From an uncultured Bacilli bacterium (lineage in GTDB: Bacteria; Bacillota_I; Bacilli_A; RF39; UBA660): a stretch of 19,815 bases of DNA. Positions 14,501-19,815 of the stretch are shown here, one piece after another; the first letter of the stretch is position 1, and each line of letters opens with the position of its first letter. Below the pieces are notes generated by a model. It saw nothing but the letters and a program-made list of their open reading frames with translations, was not told where the DNA came from and did no database searches. The DNA is taken from contig CANPXY010000015.1 in NCBI GenBank assembly GCA_947587115.1, positions 1 to 19,815 on the forward strand, read 5' to 3'. The position numbers and the translations under genes were made by a program.

Positions 14501-15502
14501 ATGACTAACCGCTTTTTTGATAACGAATCAACAAAATGTGAGCAGGATTTAATCGAGTCTTTAACCGATGAGGTTATTGATATTCACGGAAATACTTTTT
14601 ACTATCTGCCACGAAAATTAAGTGACTCTTTTAATATCAATATTTTTAATGAGGATCGGCTAAGCACTTTTCCACAAGTTTTCACTTTCACGGGATATTT
14701 GGAAAATCCCACCGAAGGAATGAGTGGCAACGGCTACATGCTAGAGAAATTCGGCGGGCTTGTTGATTTCAGTATCACCATTACCATTAGTCACTTGGAA
14801 TGGATGCGAAGTTCACGGAATTCAAGAGATAAAAACAATAATTATCGTCCCGCTGAAGGAGATTTGATCTATTACCCCACAACCTCAACACTTTATGAAA
14901 TAAAATTTGTAGATGATAAAGCCATGCCGTTCGCACAATTGGGTAGAACTTACTCTTATAGGCTAACGTGTGAAACTATGCAATATGGCTCGGAAAATAT
15001 TGACACGGGGCTATTAGACGTGGATTCTTTTGAAAAAATCCACTCGGAAAATAAGGATTCCGAAAGTACTTGGAATGGCGGAATTATCTCTGTGAATATT
15101 GTCGATGGTGGCTTAGGGTACTCAAGAGCTCCTAGAATCACAGTTTTAAGCCCCACAGGAAAGGGGGCAAAATTAAAAGCGTCTTTAGGGGAAAACGGGG
15201 AAATATCCTCTATTAAGATTATCAATCAAGGAAGTGGCTATAGGGCGTCTGACACCTCTTTAAAAGTAGGCGGAAAATCGACAAAAAGTGCAATTCTAAA
15301 AGCCAACGTTGAAACTCTTGTCGAAAAAGGGGCGGAAAATTTCGGGGCAAATATCATCTTTCAAGAAAACGCCAAGGCACTGGATGCACTTTTTGAAACT
15401 ATTAGTGACATTGAGGAAACGGAATCCGACAATGCTATTGATAATAATGCGACAAATTCTGACGCTTTAGTAGAATTTAATCCTGACAAGCCTTTCGGTT
15501 AA
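14501..15502 (+). CDS. 14: Neck protein gp14, with a GxGY repeat insertion
   Basis: This 333-residue protein opens MTNRFFDNESTKCEQDLIES and carries the gp14 signature: DIHGNTFYYLPRKL, FGGLVDFSITITISHLEW, RPAEGDLIYYPTTSTLYEIK (115-135), then FAQLGRTYSYRLTCETMQYG. In T4, gp14 (256 residues) joins gp13 in the neck that closes the head and receives the tail. Here an additional segment of about 190-275 has two beta motifs, VNIVDGGLGYSRAPRITV and IKIINQGSGY, like those in the gp8-like protein. The Asn/Asp-rich C-terminus is variable. ATG 14501 lacks a visible ribosome binding site. The stop overlaps that of the convergent kinase gene: the sequence TTAA serves both strands. Confidence 0.88.
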   Translation: MTNRFFDNESTKCEQDLIESLTDEVIDIHGNTFYYLPRKLSDSFNINIFNEDRLSTFPQVFTFTGYLENPTEGMSGNGYMLEKFGGLVDFSITITISHLEWMRSSRNSRDKNNNYRPAEGDLIYYPTTSTLYEIKFVDDKAMPFAQLGRTYSYRLTCETMQYGSENIDTGLLDVDSFEKIHSENKDSESTWNGGIISVNIVDGGLGYSRAPRITVLSPTGKGAKLKASLGENGEISSIKIINQGSGYRASDTSLKVGGKSTKSAILKANVETLVEKGAENFGANIIFQENAKALDALFETISDIEETESDNAIDNNATNSDALVEFNPDKPFG

Positions 15503-16083
15503 ACCGTGGAGTCTGAAAAATCCTCAATTCTCGGAAGTAACTCATGAGCAATTTTTTCAATAAGAGTTTTTTCGTCTGAATTATTTTCAATAATAAAATC
15601 AGCGAAAAAATCGTCAACATCTATTTGAGGATTGTTGATGTCGATAACCGCCGTGTCTCTTTTAACTTTGACAATCATTACATTGTTGGTCTTGCACCAA
15701 GCAACTTCATCCTTAAACCGTAAGTCGGATATAACAATAACTGAACGATCGAGTTTTTCCCGATTAAAAGCCTTAAAAGAAAAAATACCGTCTTCAACAT
15801 CTTTAATGGAAAGTCTATCATTGTTGACACGTAGTACCGTTTCCACACTTTTTTCGAGGGCTTTACCACTAATAGTATTTTCCCCGATCTGATAGTTTCC
15901 TTTCAAAAAGTCGTTATAGTCGTTTGGTTTTACATGGAATATACTCATCATCGAGTTTCTTACGAAACTAGAGAAACGAAATTTTCGAGTCAAATAACCG
16001 TTTTGTGTAAGAGCCTCCAAAATACGATTGGCGACTAATTCTTTTCCGCTTTGTTTTGCCCCACAAATTGCTACAATTTTCAT
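15499..16083 (-). CDS. 1: Deoxynucleoside monophosphate kinase-like protein (T4 gp1-like)
   Basis: This 194-residue protein has a P-loop CGAKQSGKEL at residues 7-16, a helix with RILEALTQNGY, and VIVISDLRFKDEVAWCKTNN followed by VMIVKVKRD, the 'xSDxRFxxE...G...vkv.R' pattern of phage dNMP kinases. These phosphorylate dNMPs to dNDPs for phage DNA synthesis. T4 gp1 is 241 residues; the shorter size suggests trimmed lid regions. It starts at ATG 16083, 18 bases after the polymerase stop; the stop itself (TAG) is part of TAGGAG upstream, though spaced far from the ATG. It is probably cotranscribed with the polymerase half. A related AAA/P-loop kinase is an alternative. Confidence 0.7.
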   Translation of the reverse strand: MKIVAICGAKQSGKELVANRILEALTQNGYLTRKFRFSSFVRNSMMSIFHVKPNDYNDFLKGNYQIGENTISGKALEKSVETVLRVNNDRLSIKDVEDGIFSFKAFNREKLDRSVIVISDLRFKDEVAWCKTNNVMIVKVKRDTAVIDINNPQIDVDDFFADFIIENNSDEKTLIEKIAHELLPRIEDFSDSTV

Positions 16084-16101
16084 GATTTTTCTTTCTTGCT
16101 C

Positions 16102-18030
16102 CTAAAGTGTCACATGACGTTTCCTAAGCTCGAAAACAATTTTTTCGTGCTCGGATTTATACCAAAGCATTTTCTTTTTCACGTCTTTTCTAGTAGCATA
16201 AAGCTCCTCGGATAAAGACGGCAAAATGCCCTTTTTCTCTTTACTAAAACACACCCCGCTGGCGGGCATGGCATAATTCAATGTTTTCAGATCGCTTAAA
16301 TCTTCTACACCCTCGACTAATTTATCGGCGGAAACCTTTTTTATCAAAGGATCGCCGTTAGAATTTCGAATCATCGTCTCAGGGCTTATATTATATTCTT
16401 GAATAATATGCGGATATAGACTATCCAAGTCAAAACTTTCACAAAATTCATGCTTTCCGATAATCGGTGGTTTCACATACGCTCCTGAAAACTTTTCACT
16501 TTTTACCCCTACGTTTTTAATTGGCACTACTTGATGGGCTTTATAAAGACGGTTGAAAATCAAGTATTCCCACAATTTCACGGGGCTAAAAACATCTTGA
16601 ATATTCGAGTGAGAAAGATAGGCAATTGACATTGCCAAATCAATTAACTTTTGCTTACTTTCAATTTTGTCAATTAGTTGCACGTCTCGGATATTATATT
16701 CAATGAAAAGTTGCTTGCAAGATGAGACAATTTTCCGATCAATGGCTTTATACTTCTTTAGCAAATCGGCATTATCAGGATCAATGTCTAATTTTTTCCT
16801 AAGCATACTTCTCACATAACCCATTTTCTTGATTTCGCTATCTTTTTCGCTTGGTTTTTCCAAGATTTGGAATTTTCCCGTATAAAAATCTTTAAAAGAG
16901 CCACCAGTTGGGTTTTCGATTTTTTTAATTCCTACCTCTAATTCTGCAATAGCATCCAAGCGATAACTTTCCAGTGTTTTAGAAGAAAATTTCTTATAAA
17001 GTTTCAGATAATCAAGCTCGGCAATGCCTAAAAAAGTGGTTTCCACAATTGGTTGCCCAAAGTCGTTTTTAACACTGGTTTTAACCGCCACTTTTCCAAT
17101 CGGTGATAGACGGTTGGATTCTTTAACTCCCAAAACTTTTTCTATTCTTTTGGCTAAATATGTATTGTCAAAATTTCTTGAGTTAAACCCTAACATTATA
17201 TCAGGGTAGTCACTACTCCAATAATCAAGAAAACATTTTAAAAGTTCTTCTTCAGACTCGCACCTGTGGTAAATGACACCTTCTTTTTCCTTGAAATTTT
17301 CCAACCCGAAAGTGTGGATTTCGTTATTGTTGACGTCTGTAACCGTAATTAAAGTCACTTTTTCGTTGGCAACCAAGGGATCAGGAAATCCGCCGATATA
17401 TCTGTAAGGGTGTAATTCATAGCTTACCCATTGATTAGTGTCTTTATCGAAAAGCTGATACTGATTTCTATCCAAAAGGTTTTCAAATTCCCCAATTGAA
17501 ATTGTTTTTTCCTCTCCGTAGGTAACTCCAAAAGCGTCTTCAGTAGCTTTTCGATATTTTACCTTGGTTCTATCTGAGACATTCCTATGCCCAATTTCGG
17601 TTTCAATGTCATACTTCAAAATTCTCAATAAATGCGGGGAAATCGAGTCTCCGCAATGCTCATCGAAATTTTTCGCTATCCATTCACTTTCAAACATATT
17701 GGCTGGCGAGGTGTGGATAGAAGAAACGACTTTTTTCTTTCCCTCATCGTCAAATATTACTTCCGAGGTTTTTTGAATAAAATTTTTTGCACTTTTAATA
17801 TCCCTAAAAGTTAGTGCTACCATAGGGTTTCCAGATAAAAAGTCTTTCCAGCTGGAAAAATCCACATTGACAATATCTTTGGAAAATCTTTTATAGTTGA
17901 AAGACTCTTTTACCCAAACGGTAGGAGTAAAATCCGTAAAAAATCTCACTCTTTGATTGTTTTCGTCAATTCCAGTAACATAAAGACTATTGCCTGCACA
18001 TGTGACATTGGTGTAACACTTCAAATGCAA
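16102..18030 (-). CDS. 43: DNA polymerase gp43, N-terminal half only (exonuclease plus motif A)
   Basis: The 642 residues align with the N-terminal two thirds of T4-like family-B polymerase. Exonuclease motifs are intact: Exo I YDIET (D141, E143), Exo II NSRNFD (283-288), Exo III YNIRD (445-449). Palm motif A is FDLDSLYPHIIQEYNISPET (from 533). The protein then runs through GILPSLSEELYATRKDVKKK and stops at RKRHVTL, before motif B (K...NSLYG) and motif C (DTD), so it cannot polymerise alone. The next gene is the kinase, with no polymerase C-terminus in the window. A long insertion of about 65 residues lies between Exo I and the GGFPDP segment (about 146-212). The start is TTG 18030 with GGGGGTTTGG nearby. 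No N-intein is visible at the end. Confidence 0.92.
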   Translation of the reverse strand: MHLKCYTNVTCAGNSLYVTGIDENNQRVRFFTDFTPTVWVKESFNYKRFSKDIVNVDFSSWKDFLSGNPMVALTFRDIKSAKNFIQKTSEVIFDDEGKKKVVSSIHTSPANMFESEWIAKNFDEHCGDSISPHLLRILKYDIETEIGHRNVSDRTKVKYRKATEDAFGVTYGEEKTISIGEFENLLDRNQYQLFDKDTNQWVSYELHPYRYIGGFPDPLVANEKVTLITVTDVNNNEIHTFGLENFKEKEGVIYHRCESEEELLKCFLDYWSSDYPDIMLGFNSRNFDNTYLAKRIEKVLGVKESNRLSPIGKVAVKTSVKNDFGQPIVETTFLGIAELDYLKLYKKFSSKTLESYRLDAIAELEVGIKKIENPTGGSFKDFYTGKFQILEKPSEKDSEIKKMGYVRSMLRKKLDIDPDNADLLKKYKAIDRKIVSSCKQLFIEYNIRDVQLIDKIESKQKLIDLAMSIAYLSHSNIQDVFSPVKLWEYLIFNRLYKAHQVVPIKNVGVKSEKFSGAYVKPPIIGKHEFCESFDLDSLYPHIIQEYNISPETMIRNSNGDPLIKKVSADKLVEGVEDLSDLKTLNYAMPASGVCFSKEKKGILPSLSEELYATRKDVKKKMLWYKSEHEKIVFELRKRHVTL

Positions 18031-18075
18031 TTATCCAAACCCCCAAGAAAATAAAAGAAAACTATTTTACCACAT

Positions 18076-18303
18076 TTAAATGGGTAGATCAAAAGCGTCC
18101 AAAATGTCTATATCACTTTTACTTTTTTCCAAATCACTTTCCCCAATTGACGGCGGAGGAGTAATTGCCCCGCCCTTTGAATGAGTTTCTTGCAACGTAA
18201 CACCAAAAGATTTTTCATTAGGTGTCAGAGAGCATCCGGCTAAAAACAATACCAAAAAGGTAAGAAAAATCCTTAAAAATATTCTGAAATCAATATTTTT
18301 CAT
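18076..18303 (-). CDS. Small outer-membrane-type lipoprotein
   Basis: This 75-residue protein has a basic N-terminus, a hydrophobic segment (IFLRIFLTFLVLF) and a lipobox LAGC with the acylated Cys at residue 24. The mature part is about 52 residues, hydrophilic, with PPP at 49-51 and an acidic C-terminus. It suits a lipidated envelope protein, such as a spanin-type (Rz1-like) or superinfection-exclusion lipoprotein, but no inner-membrane spanin partner overlaps it, so I do not assign it to lysis. It lies 46 bases before the polymerase gene and shares its promoter, an odd place for a lysis gene. The start is ATG 18303 after GAAGAAGAAA. Confidence 0.6.
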   Translation of the reverse strand: MKNIDFRIFLRIFLTFLVLFLAGCSLTPNEKSFGVTLQETHSKGGAITPPPSIGESDLEKSKSDIDILDAFDLPI

Positions 18304-18342
18304 TTTCTTCTTCTATCAAAACACATTAATCGGAAAATTTTA

Positions 18343-18371
18343 ATTTTAGCATTTTATTAAAAAATTGTCAA
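18343..18371 (-). promoter_or_regulatory. Sigma70-like promoter for lipoprotein-polymerase-kinase group
   Basis: On the minus strand TTGACA (18371-18366) and TAAAAT (18348-18343) are 17 bases apart. It lies about 40 bases before the lipoprotein start and faces away from the promoter at 18432-18459. Confidence 0.75.
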
Positions 18372-18379
18372 CGAATAAT

Positions 18380-18422
18380 CCTTAAGGGAAATCACTAATG
18401 AATATTAGGGAAATTCCTAATA
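18380..18422. promoter_or_regulatory. Two palindromes between divergent promoters (possible operators)
   Basis: CCTTAAGG (18380-18387) is a perfect palindrome. TATTAGGGAAATTCCTAATA (18403-18422) is near-perfect: TATTAGG and CCTAATA arms around a central GAAATT. They sit between the minus-strand -35 box (18371) and the plus-strand -35 box (18432), where a regulator could act on both. Whether a protein binds is unknown. Confidence 0.4.
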
Positions 18423-18431
18423 AAAAATTGC

Positions 18432-18459
18432 TTGACAAAGGTTAAAATCGTGTTAGAAT
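18432..18459 (+). promoter_or_regulatory. Sigma70-like promoter for two small acidic genes
   Basis: TTGACA (18432-18437) and TAGAAT (18454-18459) are 16 bases apart, with TGT just before the -10 box. It lies 40 bases upstream of the start codon of the first acidic gene and is a strong early-type promoter. Confidence 0.8.
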
Positions 18460-18499
18460 ATCAATCATAGAAAGTTACTATTAAGAGGAGATTAAAAAA

Positions 18500-18817
18500 A
18501 TGTTATCACAAGACCAAAGCAAATCTGTTTTATACCAAATCACGGTTGAAAAAGACGCAACTGAGGAAAATGGCTGGAAATCTCAAGTTGACGTCATTAA
18601 AGAATGGGAAGTCTCATATCCTGAAAGAGAATGGTATGAAGATAATGCGGATCAATTTCTTTGGGATTTCATGCACGAATGGATAACTCCCGAAATTATA
18701 GATGAATTAAAAGGTGCTACTTTCATGCTTTGGGATGACAGCACAGGTGCTCTTTTAGCCGACATTCCCATGTCTGACTATATTGAATGGTGTGAAGAAA
18801 ACAAAACTCAAGAATAA
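18500..18817 (+). CDS. Small acidic hypothetical protein (105 residues)
   Basis: I do not recognise a family. The protein is strongly acidic: 26 Asp/Glu against 7 Lys/Arg, and rich in Trp and aromatic residues (for example EWEVSYPEREWYEDNADQF and WDFMHEW). No signal or membrane segment is present. The ATG follows AAGAGGAGATTAAAAAA, a strong ribosome binding site, and the gene has its own strong promoter. Together with the next gene it looks like an early phage protein that acts on a host or phage partner; a DNA-mimic or inhibitor role is only a possibility raised by the charge. The two genes share a terminator at 19158-19179. Confidence 0.75.
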   Translation: MLSQDQSKSVLYQITVEKDATEENGWKSQVDVIKEWEVSYPEREWYEDNADQFLWDFMHEWITPEIIDELKGATFMLWDDSTGALLADIPMSDYIEWCEENKTQE

Positions 18818-18851
18818 CTATTGAAACTTTAATTAAAGGAAACCTTATAAA

Positions 18852-19133
18852 ATGAAATATGTTTTTCGCAAAATTGCTCAGACAGCTGACTGCGGGGGGA
18901 ATTTTAGGGAGTATTGCCAATATGAAGGGGACGAATTTGACGCCCCTAACGATGATATAGCCGAGAAAACTGCTCTGAAAATACAGGAAAAATGCGATCG
19001 GGAATGGATAGAAAATGGCGGAGACCCCGACTCAAGGGAGTATGAATGTGCTCCATCGCTTGTTGACGCTCTCTGTCGAGTGGAAATTGATGAAGATGGA
19101 GAAGAAGACGAAATTCCTCGCATGAAGTGGTAA
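18852..19133 (+). CDS. Small acidic hypothetical protein (93 residues)
   Basis: I do not recognise a family. It is acidic (26 Asp/Glu, 12 Lys/Arg), carries five Cys (positions 14, 22, 48, 66, 75) and an acidic C-terminal patch (VEIDEDGEEDEIPRMKW). It has no membrane segment. The ATG follows AAAGGAAACCTTATAAA, a good ribosome binding site. It is 34 bases after the first acidic gene and precedes an intrinsic terminator, so both are probably one early transcript. The Cys residues might bind a metal, but the spacing is not a known motif that I recognise. Confidence 0.7.
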   Translation: MKYVFRKIAQTADCGGNFREYCQYEGDEFDAPNDDIAEKTALKIQEKCDREWIENGGDPDSREYECAPSLVDALCRVEIDEDGEEDEIPRMKW

Positions 19134-19157
19134 AAAATAAATTATCCGTTTATATAG

Positions 19158-19179
19158 CCCGTGTTTCCACGGGTTTTTT
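19158..19179 (+). terminator. Intrinsic terminator of the small acidic genes
   Basis: CCCGTG (19158-19163), a TTTC loop (19164-19167), CACGGG (19168-19173) and a run of T (19174-19179) make a compact rho-independent terminator 25 bases after the stop of the last acidic gene. It also separates that gene from the convergent methyltransferase. Confidence 0.85.
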
Positions 19180-19815
19180 ATTTTTTAAGTCTTACAACAA
19201 ACCCGCCAAATTTAGGTTTTCCGTTAAGCGTAAAATTTCTACTATATTTTCTCCCTAGCACCTTTTCAATATTCAAATTTGTGCAAATAATATCAAACTG
19301 ATCTCTATTAACGTAACCAATAAAAGTATAAGGCACTCTAGCTAAACCGTAGTAATTTTTTGGAAAATTTTTCCCCTCATCAAGAAACAAAATATCGTCA
19401 TTAGGATAATCTAAAAAGATTTTTTGCCCGCCATCGACAAGTTCAAACGGGGGAAATCCTTTAGTGGGGATATTTCCGAAAGAAATACTACTACTTCTAT
19501 TTGAACCCTTTCTTATTGATTTTCCGTTGTCAAATTCACGTATATAAACCCCTTGGAAAAATTTTCCAGGATTTTTCATTAACCACTCGGTAAAATACGT
19601 GTTTTTAAAAAAAAGTAGCGGAGCAACCCAATGGAAGTCTTTACCGCTTTCCAAACACCAGTAGAAAAATTCCTTTTTCAAAGAAAAAGGCGGATTGGTG
19701 ATAATGACATCACACGTATTTCGTAAAGCCGTTACTTCTTGGCTTAAAAAAGAACCGTCTAAAGAAAAGGTTTTTAATTCATTCAGAGATGGGTATTTGG
19801 ACTCCCCCCCCCCCT
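19178..19815 (-). CDS. EcoRI-type adenine-specific DNA methyltransferase, N-terminus outside window
   Basis: The frame is open to the right edge, so the start and the S-adenosylmethionine-binding motif are not visible. The readable ~212 residues contain DVIITNPPFSLKKEFF (NPPF at 19696-19685), the catalytic motif IV of adenine-N6 methyltransferases, then ISFGNIPTKG, DGGQKIFLDYPNDDILFLDE, and VPYTFIGYVNRDQFDIICTN, a pattern I associate with the M.EcoRI-like family. It would methylate an adenine in a short site, protecting phage DNA from host nucleases or altering gene expression. No restriction partner is seen. The right end is a run of 11 C (glycine codons in this frame), which may be a sequencing artefact. 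It converges on the acidic-gene terminator. Confidence 0.75.
   Translation of the reverse strand, partial: GGGESKYPSLNELKTFSLDGSFLSQEVTALRNTCDVIITNPPFSLKKEFFYWCLESGKDFHWVAPLLFFKNTYFTEWLMKNPGKFFQGVYIREFDNGKSIRKGSNRSSSISFGNIPTKGFPPFELVDGGQKIFLDYPNDDILFLDEGKNFPKNYYGLARVPYTFIGYVNRDQFDIICTNLNIEKVLGRKYSRNFTLNGKPKFGGFVVRLKK

Noticed and set aside
16102..16250. Possible N-intein at the end of the polymerase half
   Set aside because: The last 40 residues (RKDVKKKMLWYKSEHEKIVF onward) continue the polymerase family pattern and contain no Cys/Ser-led block A sequence.
18878..19123. Minus-strand Ser-rich frame opposite the 93-residue acidic gene
   Set aside because: It has a repetitive SSSPSSS composition arising from the acidic codons on the plus strand; the plus gene has a good ribosome binding site and context.
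1..19815. tRNA genes, CRISPR arrays and insertion sequences
   Set aside because: None could be recognised by reading: no cloverleaf-like segment, spaced direct-repeat array or transposase frame was found.

Overview
The window is a piece of an AT-rich, tailed, T4-like (contractile-tail myovirus) phage genome, probably one end of a contig: it starts inside one gene and ends inside another at a run of C. The assignment rests on several T4 hallmark proteins: late sigma factor gp55, UvsW, UvsY, family-B DNA polymerase gp43, terminase gp16 and gp17, neck protein gp14, baseplate gp8, a tail-tube (gp19/gp54) protein and gp26. Gene order is reshuffled relative to T4. The host cannot be named from the sequence.

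Layout. 1-7101 (minus strand) is a virion block: a partial tape-measure/hub-like protein, gp26 with an apparent -1 frameshift extension, gp16, a tail-tube protein, a conserved structural protein, a glutaredoxin-like protein overlapping a tiny membrane protein, and the large baseplate protein gp8. 7197-9145 (minus) is the recombination pair uvsY-uvsW, with its own sigma70-like promoter and a strong terminator. 9210-11671 holds two divergent tail-fibre-like genes. 11693-12826 (plus) is the C-terminal nuclease half of the large terminase, preceded by a C-terminal intein fragment. 12813-14386 (minus) is gp55 followed by four very small single-membrane-span proteins. 14501-15502 (plus) is gp14. 15499-18303 (minus) is a lipoprotein, the N-terminal half of DNA polymerase, and a dNMP kinase. 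18500-19133 (plus) holds two small acidic proteins behind a strong early-type promoter. 19178-19815 (minus) is a partial EcoRI-type adenine methyltransferase.

The most notable theme is fractured or recoded core genes. (1) The terminase large subunit starts with about 107 residues of intein ending in His-Asn before Cys, and no N-terminal half is present. This looks like an atypically split TerL intein with a very short N-fragment encoded elsewhere. (2) The DNA polymerase has all exonuclease motifs and palm motif A but stops before motifs B and C, so the rest must be a second gene outside the window or the gene is broken. (3) gp26 ends on a T-run slippery site, and the -1 frame encodes a 63-residue domain with no start codon, placed like the lambda G/GT tail-assembly chaperone directly before a tape-measure-like gene.

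How the genes fit together. Near-consensus host-type promoters precede uvsY-uvsW, gp55, the lipoprotein-polymerase-kinase group and the small acidic genes, suggesting early or middle expression by host RNA polymerase; gp55 would then switch on the virion genes. No clear T4 late promoter (TATAAATA) was found. Non-ATG starts are frequent (gp16, glutaredoxin, uvsY, terminase half, polymerase). All family calls were made by eye from the sequence.
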